DNA of 64,000 bases from Azospirillum brasilense (GTDB lineage Bacteria; Pseudomonadota; Alphaproteobacteria; Azospirillales; Azospirillaceae): NCBI RefSeq assembly GCF_007827795.1, contig NZ_VITI01000018.1, positions 1 to 64,000 on the forward strand, in the 5' to 3' direction. Below, in pieces: positions 41,147 to 51,589 of this stretch (positions are counted from its first letter, which is position 1; each line of letters opens with the position of its first letter). The notes under the pieces are model-generated. The model was not told the DNA's origin. It searched no databases and was given only the letters and a program-made list of their open reading frames with translations. The translations under genes were made by a program, and so were the position numbers.

Positions 41147-42813
41147 ACGCTCTTGGCCTCCCGACGCGCGCCCAGATCGCGGGCGGCGTCGCGCAGGACG
41201 GTCTTCTGGATTTTACCGGTCGATGTCTTCGGCAGATCGCTGAACACGACGGTGCGGGGCACCTTGTAGTGCGCAATGCGGTCGCGGCACCATTGAATTA
41301 TGTCGGACTCAGAGGGGCGCGCCGCGCCGGGCTTCACCGTGACGAAGGCGCAGGGGCTCTCGCCCCAACGGTCGTCGGGGCGGGCGACCACGGCGGCCTC
41401 CAGAACGGCGGGGTGCCGGTACAACGCTTCCTCCACCTCCAGGGACGAGATGTTCTCGCCGCCGGATATGATGATGTCCTTGCTGCGGTCCTTCACCTCG
41501 ATATAGCCGTCGGGGTGCAGCACGCCCAGATCCCCGGTGCGGAACCAGCCGTCCTTCAACGCCTCCTTCGTCGCCGCGGGGTTCTTCAGATAGCCCTTCA
41601 TCACCGTGTTGCCGCGCAGCGCGATCTCGCCGATGGTCTGGGCGTCGGCGGGGACCGGCTGGCCTGTCTCGCGGTCGAGCACGGTGGCGTCCTCCACCGC
41701 GACGTGGTTCACCCCCTGCCGCGCGAACTGCAGGGCCAGCCCGTCGGCGTCGAGATCCTCCCAGCCGTCCTGCGGGGCGCAGACGCTGGCCGGGCCGTAG
41801 CATTCGGTCAGCCCGTACATGTGCACCACCGCGAAGCCCAGCGCCGCCATGCCGGCCAGAACCGCGGAGGGCGGAGCGGCTCCGCCGGTCCCCACGATCA
41901 CCGGGCGGGGGGCGAACCGCCGCACCGCCGCCGGGGCGTGGATCAGCATGTTCAGTACGATCGGCGCGCCGCAGAGATGGGTGACGCCCAGCTCCGCGAT
42001 GGCGTCGAAGATCGCCGCCGGCTCCACCCGGCGCAGGCAGACATGGGTGCCGCCCGCGGCGGTGACCGCCCAGCTGTAGGTCCAGCCGTTGCAGTGGAAC
42101 ATCGGCAGCGTCCACAGGAAGACGCTGTCGGGCCGGACGTTCAGGGTGAAGGCGTTGCCCAGCGCGTTCAGATAGGCGCCGCGGTGGTGGTAGACGACGC
42201 CCTTGGGGTTGCCTGTGGTGCCGCTGGTGTAGTTCAGCGCGATGGCCTGCCACTCGTCGTCCGGCCCGCGCCAGGGGGCGGGGTCGGCGGCGGCGAGGAA
42301 ATCCTCATACTCCACGGCATCCAGCGACGGCGCGTCGGGCGCCAGATCGTCGGCGACCTCCACCACCGTGATGGGGCGCTCCGTCCGGGCGAGCGCCGCC
42401 TTGGCGACCGGAGACAGCTCGCGGTCGACGATTAGCAGTTTCGTCTCGCTGTGATCCAGGATGAAGGCGACGGCGGCGGCGTCCAGCCGGGTGTTCAGCG
42501 CGTTCAGGACCGCGCCGGCCAGCGGCACCGCGTAATGCGCCTCCAGCAGCGCCGGGACGTTGGGCGCCAGCACCGACACCGTGTCGCCGCGCCTCACCCC
42601 GGCCCGCAGCAGTGCCCCGGCGAAGCGTCGCACCCGGTCCAGGAACTGGGCGTAGGTGATGGTCCGGCGGCCGTGGCGGATGGCCGGCTTGTCCGGATAG
42701 ACCTTCGCGGCGCGCTTCAGGAAGCTGAGCGGGCTGAGCGGGACGTGGTTCGCGGGGTCGGGGGCAAGGTTGCGGTCGAAGATCGAGGCGGTGCGGCTGA
42801 ACGGGCCGGTCAT
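41143..42813 (-). CDS. Acyl-CoA synthetase, DmdB-like subfamily
   Basis: A 556-aa AMP-forming ligase. NYTSGTTGNPKGVVYHH near residue 190 is the P-loop, YGLTECYGP the adenine motif, WFRTGDLG and DRSKDIIISGGENIS the hinge, and LPKTSTGKIQK the catalytic lysine region. The N-terminus (NHVPLSPLSFLKRAAKVYPD) places it in the subfamily with methylmercaptopropionate-CoA ligases (DmdB) and medium-chain acyl-CoA synthetases. Four-base overlap with metN couples it to a methionine importer. This hints at a methionine-derived acid (for example methylthiopropionate) as substrate, which is inference only. Any short or branched fatty acid is an alternative. Confidence 0.82.
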   Translation of the reverse strand: MTGPFSRTASIFDRNLAPDPANHVPLSPLSFLKRAAKVYPDKPAIRHGRRTITYAQFLDRVRRFAGALLRAGVRRGDTVSVLAPNVPALLEAHYAVPLAGAVLNALNTRLDAAAVAFILDHSETKLLIVDRELSPVAKAALARTERPITVVEVADDLAPDAPSLDAVEYEDFLAAADPAPWRGPDDEWQAIALNYTSGTTGNPKGVVYHHRGAYLNALGNAFTLNVRPDSVFLWTLPMFHCNGWTYSWAVTAAGGTHVCLRRVEPAAIFDAIAELGVTHLCGAPIVLNMLIHAPAAVRRFAPRPVIVGTGGAAPPSAVLAGMAALGFAVVHMYGLTECYGPASVCAPQDGWEDLDADGLALQFARQGVNHVAVEDATVLDRETGQPVPADAQTIGEIALRGNTVMKGYLKNPAATKEALKDGWFRTGDLGVLHPDGYIEVKDRSKDIIISGGENISSLEVEEALYRHPAVLEAAVVARPDDRWGESPCAFVTVKPGAARPSESDIIQWCRDRIAHYKVPRTVVFSDLPKTSTGKIQKTVLRDAARDLGARREAKSV

Positions 42814-42846
42814 GACTAGCTTCCTGGAAAGAATCGCTTTCGAGAT

Positions 42847-42966
42847 CCCCTCTCCCCTTAGGGGAGAGGGTTAGGGTGAGGGGGTTGCGCGTTTTGGTAC
42901 GTCCGGCAAAAGCGCAACCCCCTCACCGCCCGCTTCGCGGGCACCCTTTCCCCTGAGGGGAGAGGG
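42847..42966. repeat. 118-bp nested palindromic repeat, copy C
   Basis: The most regular copy. The outer arms are CCCCTCTCCCCTTAGGGGAGAGGG and a CCCTTTCCCCTGAGGGGAGAGGG-type right arm. The inner arms form a perfect 15-bp inverted repeat (GTGAGGGGGTTGCGC / GCGCAACCCCCTCAC) around GTTTTGGTACGTCCGGCAAAA. It lies 19 nt past the second metQ stop and 33 nt before the acyl-CoA synthetase start. Confidence 0.9.
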
Positions 42967-42985
42967 CTATGACAACCGGAGGCAA

Positions 42986-43765
42986 TCACCAGGTCGGGAT
43001 GATGGTGCCGTTGAAGCGCGTGTTGATGAAGTCCCGCACCTCGGCGGAGCGATACAACTCGATGAAGCGCTTGATCGCCGGGTCCTCGGCGCGATCCTTG
43101 CGGACGGCCCAGACGAGGTGCCATTTCGACTGGTCGTCCTCCAGAACCAGGGCGGTCTTCGGGCTCAACCCGGCCAGGACCGCGTAGTTCAGCGTGATGA
43201 CCGAGGCGTCAACGTCGTCCAGCGAGCGCGGAAGCTGGGCCGCGTCCAACTCCACCAGCTTGATCTTCTTCGGGTTGGACGCGATGTCGGCGATGGAGGT
43301 GTTCAGGCCCGCCCCGTCCTTCAGCCCGATCACCCCGGCCTTGGCCAGCAGGAACAGCGCGCGGGCCCCGTTGGTCGGGTCGTTGGGGATGGAGACGCTG
43401 GCCCCTTCCTTCAGGTCGGCCAGCGACGACACCTTCTTCGCGTAGATGCCCATGGGCACGACGATGCTCTTGGCGACCGGCACGATGTCGTAGCCGCGCT
43501 GCTTGATCTGGTTGTCCAGGAAGGGCTGGTGCTGGAAGTTGTTGGCGTCGATGTCGCCGGACTGGAGGGCGGCGTTGGGCATGTTCCAGTCGGTGAACTC
43601 GATCACCTCCGCCTTCAGGCCCTCCTTGGCGGCGATCTTCGCCGTGTATTCCAGGATCTCGCCGTAGGGGCCGGCGGACACGCCGAGCTTCAGGGCCGCG
43701 GCGCCGGCGCCGGTGGAGACGGTGAGAAGGGCGGCGGTGACAAGGGACGTCAGAAAGGCTTTCAC
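42986..43765 (-). CDS. MetQ-type substrate-binding protein, second copy
   Basis: A 259-aa NlpA/MetQ family protein. The signal peptide (about 1-23, ending GAGAAA) has no lipobox Cys. LKLGVSAGPYGEI, NNFQHQPFLDNQ and SIPNDPTNGARALFLL match the first MetQ (38637-39437) block by block, so the two are paralogues. GTG start with AAAGGA 8 nt upstream. It is separated from the rest of the importer operon by a palindromic repeat. It probably feeds the same MetNI pair with a different ligand (for example another isomer or oxidised methionine); that is inference. Confidence 0.88.
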   Translation of the reverse strand: MKAFLTSLVTAALLTVSTGAGAAALKLGVSAGPYGEILEYTAKIAAKEGLKAEVIEFTDWNMPNAALQSGDIDANNFQHQPFLDNQIKQRGYDIVPVAKSIVVPMGIYAKKVSSLADLKEGASVSIPNDPTNGARALFLLAKAGVIGLKDGAGLNTSIADIASNPKKIKLVELDAAQLPRSLDDVDASVITLNYAVLAGLSPKTALVLEDDQSKWHLVWAVRKDRAEDPAIKRFIELYRSAEVRDFINTRFNGTIIPTW

Positions 43766-43838
43766 GGAACGGGTCCTTTGTGCGCGGTGTGGAATGGCTT
43801 GGTCGGGCGATGGCGGTGTGTGAAATGCGGGCGCGCGG

Positions 43839-44039
43839 TCAGCGCCGCCGCACGCCGGAGCGCCGGGCTGCCAACTGCTTGGCGGCGCGCTCGGCCTGTC
43901 CGACGTTGCGGAAGGTCTTGCGGTCCAGGTCCTTGAAGGACCAGTCGGACACGAAGAAGGTGAAGCCGCCCTGACCGGCGACGACGATGCCGGCGGACCG
44001 GCCCTGGACTTCGATGGCGTAGGCGTTGGAGGTGCTCAT
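43839..44039 (-). CDS. Small conserved-looking protein of unknown function
   Basis: A 66-aa basic protein with a compact beta start (YAIEVQGRSAGIVVAGQGGFTFFVSD). It then has a helical, positively charged tail (FRNVGQAERAAKQLAARR). GGGAG lies 9 nt before the ATG, which supports translation. There is no signal peptide or membrane segment. It sits 73 nt upstream of the second metQ gene on the same strand and may be cotranscribed. It may be a nucleic-acid-binding or regulatory peptide; no family assigned. Confidence 0.6.
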   Translation of the reverse strand: MSTSNAYAIEVQGRSAGIVVAGQGGFTFFVSDWSFKDLDRKTFRNVGQAERAAKQLAARRSGVRRR

Positions 44040-44558
44040 GACGGCGTTCTCCCTCGGCCCGCGGCGCTGCGGCGCGCGGGACTCATGCGGATCGGATGCT
44101 GGACTGGTTGGCTTGGCGCGCTGGGGTCAGCGGCGACACGAGGCGTTGCGCATTCGGCAACGCATGCCCATCGCGGTGCCGGTCCGATCGGCGGGGGAGA
44201 TGAGGGTCATCATGGTCATTCCGGTCACTCCTGTCAGAGTTCCACGACCGGTATCGTGGCGCTTTAGCGTTTGGTGACGCGGCGCAAGCTGGCGATCAAA
44301 TTGCCGCGGGGCGCCCCCCTTGGGCGTCCGGGGATTTATCTACAATGTCGATGGGCATTCGGTCAAGGTGGAAAATGAGAAGAAAAGTGTGAAAATGCAA
44401 ATAGAGCAATTTTATACTGTTAAATATGCCCGCAGACGAAGCGCGGACGGCGATCATCGCCAACAAGGCCGCCCTGCACCGCACTAAGCCTCCTAAGACC
44501 GTGACGGCGGCGCGGAATGTGGTATATCCGGGCAGCGGTTCAGCCCGAGGAGAGTTCT
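44040..44558. other. 520-bp gap between the small gene and hisG
   Basis: This is a divergent promoter region. It contains a markedly AT-rich island at 44335-44425 and GC-rich flanks with short inverted repeats (for example GCGGGGCGCCCCCC near 44315). Open frames here, such as 44085-44267, lack ribosome-binding sites and family features. No histidine leader peptide (run of His codons) or SAM riboswitch was found. Confidence 0.5.
44388..44418 (+). promoter_or_regulatory. Candidate promoter for the hisG operon
   Basis: TATACT at 44413-44418 is a good -10 match inside the AT-rich island, with a weak TGTGAA at 44388-44393 (19-nt spacer) as -35. It lies about 140 nt upstream of the hisG start. Assigned by eye only. 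Confidence 0.3.
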
Positions 44559-45293
44559 TTGCCCGCCGATACCCGTGCTCTTGGCGCGCCGGCGCCCAGC
44601 ACGCCGGCCGATGCGTCGTCGAACGTGTCGGCCATTCAGCCGCTGGTTCTGGCCCTGCCCAAGGGACGCATCCTGAAGGAGCTGCGCCCATTGCTCGCCC
44701 ACGCCGGCATCGAGCCGGAAGCGGCGTTCGACGACGCGGACAGCCGGCTCCTGCGCTTTGCGACCAACATCCCGAATCTCAGCATCATCCGTGTCCGGTC
44801 CTTCGACGTGGCGACCTTCGTCGCCTTCGGCGCCGCCCATCTGGGCGTGGCCGGCAACGACGTGCTGATGGAATTCGACTATCCGGAAATCTACGCGCCG
44901 CTCGACCTCGGCATCGGAAAGTGCCGCCTGTCGGTCGCCGAACCGGTCGAACTGGGGGAGAGCGACGATCCGTCGCGTTGGAGCCACGTGCGCGTCGCGA
45001 CCAAATACCCGGAGGTCACCAGGAAGCATTTCGCGGCGCGCGGGGTGCAGGCGGAGTGTGTGAAACTGAACGGCGCGATGGAACTTGCCCCGACCCTCGG
45101 CCTGTGCCGCCGCATCGTCGATCTGGTGTCCACCGGTTCGACGCTGAAGGCGAACGGGCTGGTGGAGATCGAGCACATCGCCGACGTCACCTCCCGCCTC
45201 ATCGTCAACCGGGCCGCCTTCAAGACGCGGCCCGAGGAAATCTCCGGCTGGATCGACCGCTTCCGGGAGGCTGTGAATGCCCGTCAGGCTTGA
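44559..45293 (+). CDS. hisG: ATP phosphoribosyltransferase, short form (HisGS)
   Basis: A 244-aa enzyme for the first step of histidine synthesis (PRPP + ATP). LALPKGRILKE is the N-terminal signature, GNDVLMEF the middle, and RIVDLVSTGSTLKANGL (about 190-206) the PRPP loop. It lacks the C-terminal regulatory domain of the 299-aa long form, so it should need HisZ, which is not in the window. TTG at 44559 is the chosen start: AGGAG lies exactly 6 nt upstream, whereas the ATG at 44517 has none. The first 30 residues before the conserved domain are Ala/Pro-rich. It overlaps hisD by 17 nt. Confidence 0.9.
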   Translation: MPADTRALGAPAPSTPADASSNVSAIQPLVLALPKGRILKELRPLLAHAGIEPEAAFDDADSRLLRFATNIPNLSIIRVRSFDVATFVAFGAAHLGVAGNDVLMEFDYPEIYAPLDLGIGKCRLSVAEPVELGESDDPSRWSHVRVATKYPEVTRKHFAARGVQAECVKLNGAMELAPTLGLCRRIVDLVSTGSTLKANGLVEIEHIADVTSRLIVNRAAFKTRPEEISGWIDRFREAVNARQA

Positions 45294-46584
45294 TGCCCAG
45301 GACCCCCGCTTCGCCGAAGGGTTTGAGGGGCTTCTGCACGCCAAGCGCGAGACCAGCGAGGATGTGCAGTCCCTGGTCGCCGGCGTCATCGACGCGGTGC
45401 GCAAGCGCGGCGACGCGGCGCTGATCGACTACACCGCCCGTTGGGACCGCCAGACGCTGACCCCCGCGACCCTGCGCATCTCCCAGGAGGAGGTGGACGC
45501 GGCGGTCGGGCAGTGCGGCGACGACCTGCTGCGCGCGCTCGACACCGCGGCGGAGCGGATCGAGAGCTTCCACCGGCTCCAGGTGCCGGAGACGACCGAC
45601 TACCGCGACGCCCAGGGCGTGCGGCTGGGCGCCCGCTGGACGGCGGTCGGCGCCGCCGGCCTCTATGTGCCGGGCGGCACGGCGTCCTACCCCAGCTCCG
45701 TCCTGATGAACGCCCTGCCGGCCAGGGTGGCCGGGGTGGAGCGCATCGTCATGGTGGTGCCGACTCCGGACGGGGCGATCAACCCGCTGGTCCTGGCCGC
45801 CGCCAAGCGCTGCGGCATCACCGAGATCTACCGCATCGGCGGCGCCCAGGCCGTGGCCGCGCTGGCCTACGGCACGGCGACCATCGCCCCGGTGGACAAG
45901 ATCGTCGGCCCCGGCAACGCCTTCGTCGCCGCCGCCAAGCGGCTGGTCTACGGCACGGTGGGCATCGACAGCATCGCCGGCCCGTCGGAGATCCTGGTGG
46001 TCGCCGACGACCGGAACGACCCGGCCTGGATCGCCATGGACCTGCTGTCCCAGGCGGAGCACGACACCTCGGCCCAGTCGATCCTCATCACCGACGACCC
46101 GGCTTTCGCCGACGCGGTGGCGGCGGCGGTGGACCGGCATCTGGAGACGCTGCCCCGCGCCGCCATCGCCGGGGAAAGCTGGCGGGAGCACGGCGCGATC
46201 ATCGTGGTGCGCGACCTGCTGGCCGAGTCGCCGGCCCTGATCGACCGGCTGGCGCCGGAGCATCTGGAACTGGCGGTGGAGGACCCCGACGCGCTGGCGG
46301 CAAAGGTGCGCAACGCCGGGGCCATCTTCCTCGGCCGCTACACGCCGGAGGCCATCGGCGATTACGTCGCCGGGCCGAACCACGTCCTGCCGACGGCGCG
46401 CTCCGCGCGTTTCTCGTCCGGCCTGAACGTGCTGGATTTCATGAAGCGGACGACCTTCGTCGCCTGCGACGCGGACAGCGTGGCGGCGATCGGTCCGGCG
46501 GCGGTGACGCTGGCCCGATCGGAAGGTCTGGACGCGCACGCGCTGTCGGTGGCGCTGCGCCTGCCGGGGGGAGGTCAGGGGTGA
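45277..46584 (+). CDS. hisD: Histidinol dehydrogenase
   Basis: A 435-aa zinc enzyme that oxidises histidinol to histidine in two NAD-dependent steps. ARWTAVGAAGLYVPGG is the N-terminal NAD region, VDKIVGPGNAFVAAAKR and GPSEILVVAD mark the signature. LLSQAEHDTSAQSI supplies zinc and base residues, and GPNHVLPT is conserved near the C-terminal third. Length is normal for the family. It is translationally coupled to hisG (17-nt overlap) and to the UPF0262 gene (GTGA overlap), which is the usual alphaproteobacterial order. Confidence 0.95.
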   Translation: MPVRLDAQDPRFAEGFEGLLHAKRETSEDVQSLVAGVIDAVRKRGDAALIDYTARWDRQTLTPATLRISQEEVDAAVGQCGDDLLRALDTAAERIESFHRLQVPETTDYRDAQGVRLGARWTAVGAAGLYVPGGTASYPSSVLMNALPARVAGVERIVMVVPTPDGAINPLVLAAAKRCGITEIYRIGGAQAVAALAYGTATIAPVDKIVGPGNAFVAAAKRLVYGTVGIDSIAGPSEILVVADDRNDPAWIAMDLLSQAEHDTSAQSILITDDPAFADAVAAAVDRHLETLPRAAIAGESWREHGAIIVVRDLLAESPALIDRLAPEHLELAVEDPDALAAKVRNAGAIFLGRYTPEAIGDYVAGPNHVLPTARSARFSSGLNVLDFMKRTTFVACDADSVAAIGPAAVTLARSEGLDAHALSVALRLPGGGQG

Positions 46585-47063
46585 GCACGAAGGGCAACCG
46601 CCGCATCGTCCACGTGACGCTCGATGAGAAGACCGTGATCCGGCGCAAGCCGGAGGTCGAGCACGAGCGCGCGGTTGCCATCTTCGACCTGCTCGAAGAC
46701 AACGAGTTCTTTCCCTGCGACCACGCCGATTGCGGCCCCTACCACCTGCATCTGTCGATCGAGGACAACCGGCTGGTCTTCGACGTGCGGCGCGACGACG
46801 ACAGCGCGCTGGACAAGATCACCCTGCCGGTGACCGGCTTCCGGTCGATCGTCCGGGACTATTTCCTGATCTGCGAAAGCTACTACCAGGCGATCAAGCG
46901 CTCTTCGCCCTCGCAGATCGAGGCGATCGACATGGGGCGCCGCGGCCTGCACAACGAAGGATCGGAGATGCTGCGCGAACGGCTGGCCGGCAAGGTCGAA
47001 ATGGATCTCCAGACGGCGCGTCGGCTGTTCACGCTGATCTGCGTCCTCCACATCCGCGGCTGA
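46581..47063 (+). CDS. UPF0262 family protein
   Basis: A 160-aa protein. The pattern HERAVAIFDLLEDNEF, DNRLVFDVR, RDYFLICESYYQAI and the C-terminal DLQTARRLFTLICVLHIRG matches UPF0262, a family of unknown function found almost only in alphaproteobacteria next to hisD. GTG start overlapping the hisD stop (GTGA), with GGGAGG upstream. Its constant position after hisD suggests a link to histidine metabolism or to the following phosphatase; the role is not known. Confidence 0.88.
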   Translation: MSTKGNRRIVHVTLDEKTVIRRKPEVEHERAVAIFDLLEDNEFFPCDHADCGPYHLHLSIEDNRLVFDVRRDDDSALDKITLPVTGFRSIVRDYFLICESYYQAIKRSSPSQIEAIDMGRRGLHNEGSEMLRERLAGKVEMDLQTARRLFTLICVLHIRG

Positions 47064-47079
47064 CGGGGTCGGGCGGCGC

Positions 47080-47541
47080 ATGGCCCCGGTGCTGCAACCG
47101 CTCCCCGTGACGAGCGTGTTGTTCGCCTGCACCTACAACATGATCCGCTCGCCGATGGCGGCCGCGATCATGCGCCATTTCCATGGCACGCGCGTCTATG
47201 TCGATTCGGTCGGCGTGCGCGAGGGGGACGAGGTCGATCCCTTCGCCGTGGCGGTGATGGAGGAGATGGGCATCGACCTGTCCCGCCACCGCTGCCGCAG
47301 CTTCGAGGATCTGGAGGACACGAATTTCGACCTGATCGTGTCGCTGTCGCCGGAGGCGCAGCACCGCGCCATCGAGATGACCCGCACCATGGCCTGCGAC
47401 GTCGAGTTCTGGAACACCTTCGACCCCACCCTGGTGGACGGCAACCGCGAGGCCATGCTGGAGGCCTACCGCAAGGTGCGCGACGGGCTGCTGGGCAGGA
47501 TCAAGGAACGGTTTCCGCTGACCCGCGGCCCGACGGTGTGA
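47080..47541 (+). CDS. Low-molecular-weight protein-tyrosine-phosphatase-like protein
   Basis: A 153-aa protein. VLFACTYNMIRSPMA holds the P-loop C-x5-R (Cys17, Arg23), followed by a short LMW-PTP/arsenate reductase fold. SLSPEAQHRA and the acidic FWNTFDPT occur where the general-acid Asp loop lies. It is probably a phosphatase of unknown substrate; arsenate reductase is the other option. It follows UPF0262 after 16 nt, in the conserved hisD-UPF0262-phosphatase-infA order. Confidence 0.85.
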   Translation: MAPVLQPLPVTSVLFACTYNMIRSPMAAAIMRHFHGTRVYVDSVGVREGDEVDPFAVAVMEEMGIDLSRHRCRSFEDLEDTNFDLIVSLSPEAQHRAIEMTRTMACDVEFWNTFDPTLVDGNREAMLEAYRKVRDGLLGRIKERFPLTRGPTV

Positions 47542-47677
47542 CCATCCGCAGGTTTGGCGGCGGGATTATGTGAAGTCCTTTTTCAAGGATGGGTTGAGGT
47601 GCTATTGAGGTGGATCATCGAATGACGTGCGCTCCTCCCCTTAGCCTCTAGAGGCCCTTGAGAAGGTTCTCCGCCTG

Positions 47678-49981
<2,304 letters not shown>

Positions 49982-50091
49982 GCCCCTCGTGCCGACCCGG
50001 CTCAATGATTAAGAAAAATTAAGGCTTTTGCGCTAAAGCTGCGACGAAGGGTTCCGCGATAGCGGTTCCGGTCTGACGGTTCCGGTGTTCC

Positions 50092-51171
50092 ATGAAGGTC
50101 GCGCTGCCACCACTCGCCCCGATTCCCGAGCGTAAGCCGGATGTTCCCGCGCCGTCGTCCTCCACGGGCGCTGCGTCGGGCGGGTCGTTCCAGAGCGCGC
50201 TGGCGGATGCCCAGCCGGTCCCCCGCGGGCGATTGAACAACGGGCAGAAGGTGCCGCCCCTGCCGGCCGCGAAGCCGGAGGCGCCGATCCAACTCGCCGA
50301 CGGAACCCGCGTGCCGTTTCCCGCCCGCAAGCCCGAGGCCGCTGCGATGGCTGCTGCTGGGTCAGGCACCCAATCGACGGTGATCGGCGCCGCCCTGGCG
50401 AACAACCCCGCCGCCGGGCGGGTGGTTCTGGCGGCCCAGCAGGTCGCCGGCCTGTCGGGCCACAGCTTCACCGCCATCCTCGCCCAGGCGACCCAGGAAA
50501 GCGGCCTGGACCCGGCGGCCCGCAACCGCTCCAGCTCCGCCGCCGGTCCGTTCCAGTTCCTGGAGCGGACGTGGCTGGATCTGTTCCGCCGCCATGGCGC
50601 CGCCTATGGGCAGGGGGAGCTGGCGGGCGCGATCCAGAGCCGCAACGGCATCCCCTCGGTCAAGGACCCGGCGCTGCGCCGCCAAATCCTGGCGCTGCGC
50701 CACGATGTCGACCTCTCCGCTGGGATGGCAGCGCGCTACCTGTCCGAGGGGCGCGACCGGCTGGAGGATCGGCTGAAGCGCCCGGTGTCGGAAACCGAGA
50801 GCCGCATCGCCTATGTGCTGGGGGTGGGCGGGGCCGCCAAGCTGATCCGCGCCTCCGAGTCGTCGCCCAGAGCCGCCGCCGCGGAGCTTCTGCCCGCCGC
50901 GGCGCGGAGCAACCGGGGTCTGTTCTACGACCGCGCCTCGGGCCGGGAACTCAGCGCGTCGGAAACCGTCGCGCGGCTGACGCGCCGCATGGACACCGAC
51001 CAGAAAGAGATGTTCGAGCGCATCGCGCAGGCCGCGGAACCCCGCGTCCGGCTCGATGGCGGCCCATCGCCACTCAGTTCTTTCCAGTCGGCGGCGCTTG
51101 GCGGCACCGCGGGCATGGACGCGGGCGGCGCGGCGGAGTATGAAAACGGCGACGGAAACCCGCTCGGCTGA
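50092..51171 (+). CDS. Transglycosylase-SLT-fold protein without signal peptide
   Basis: A 359-aa protein. Residues about 110-260 resemble a lytic transglycosylase-like domain: AILAQATQESGLDP with the probable catalytic Glu136, then SSAAGPFQFLERTWLDLFRRHG. The N-terminal 90 residues are low-complexity with three PxPxxKP(E/D) motifs (PIPERKPD, PLPAAKPE, PFPARKPE) and no signal peptide. It may be exported through a flagellar or type III-like route, as some peptidoglycan hydrolases are, or act on another substrate. It stands alone between a hybrid kinase and infA. Confidence 0.72.
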   Translation: MKVALPPLAPIPERKPDVPAPSSSTGAASGGSFQSALADAQPVPRGRLNNGQKVPPLPAAKPEAPIQLADGTRVPFPARKPEAAAMAAAGSGTQSTVIGAALANNPAAGRVVLAAQQVAGLSGHSFTAILAQATQESGLDPAARNRSSSAAGPFQFLERTWLDLFRRHGAAYGQGELAGAIQSRNGIPSVKDPALRRQILALRHDVDLSAGMAARYLSEGRDRLEDRLKRPVSETESRIAYVLGVGGAAKLIRASESSPRAAAAELLPAAARSNRGLFYDRASGRELSASETVARLTRRMDTDQKEMFERIAQAAEPRVRLDGGPSPLSSFQSAALGGTAGMDAGGAAEYENGDGNPLG

Positions 51172-51314
51172 ACCGCCGGCTGTTTCCGTCCCATCTGGAA
51201 GGCTTTGGCCAACCCCCACGCCGGAGGCTCAACCGCCCCCGGTGGAATCCCCCTTGACCGGGCGGCTTCGGGAGGTCAGTTATTGCCTCGAAACTGTTAC
51301 GGACTTAAGGGGCT

Positions 51315-51533
51315 ATGGCTAAGGAAGATCTGATCGAGTTCTCCGGGACCGTCGTCGAGCTGCTGCCGAACGCGATGTTCCGTGTGAAGCTCGACAACGA
51401 GCATGAAGTGCTGGCGCACACCTCCGGCAAGATGCGCAAGAACCGCATCCGCGTGCTGGCCGGTGACCGCGTCAACGTCGAGATGACGCCCTACGACCTG
51501 ACCAAGGGCCGGATCACGTTCCGGTTCAAGTGA
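51315..51533 (+). CDS. infA: Translation initiation factor IF-1
   Basis: A 72-aa OB-fold protein: MAKEDLIEFSGTVVELLPNAMFRVKLDN, then AHTSGKMRKNRIRVLAGDRV and a YDLTKGRITFR end, the full-length family pattern. It binds the A site of the 30S subunit during initiation. AAGGGG lies only a few nt before the ATG, an unusually close spacing. It heads the infA-maf-RNase G-yacG run. Confidence 0.97.
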   Translation: MAKEDLIEFSGTVVELLPNAMFRVKLDNEHEVLAHTSGKMRKNRIRVLAGDRVNVEMTPYDLTKGRITFRFK

Positions 51534-51565
51534 TTGAACCGGTTTCCCGCGTTGAACCGGTTTCC
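51534..51565 (+). repeat. 14-bp direct repeat between infA and maf
   Basis: TTGAACCGGTTTCC occurs at 51534-51547 and again at 51552-51565 (18-bp period). Each copy contains the palindrome AACCGGTT, so the pair can also form alternative hairpins. It lies immediately after the infA stop and 25 nt before the maf start. Confidence 0.75.
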
Positions 51566-51589
51566 ACCGTCGGCCATCCTTCCCGCGTT

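Noticed and set aside
42814..42985. SAM-type riboswitch in front of the methionine-importer genes
   Set aside because: The gap is completely accounted for by the palindromic repeat; no SAM-II or SAM-V pseudoknot pattern was recognised there or before the second metQ.
44026..44277. Short plus-strand frames in the hisG upstream gap, considered as a histidine leader peptide
   Set aside because: No run of histidine codons followed by an attenuator hairpin, and no ribosome-binding site.
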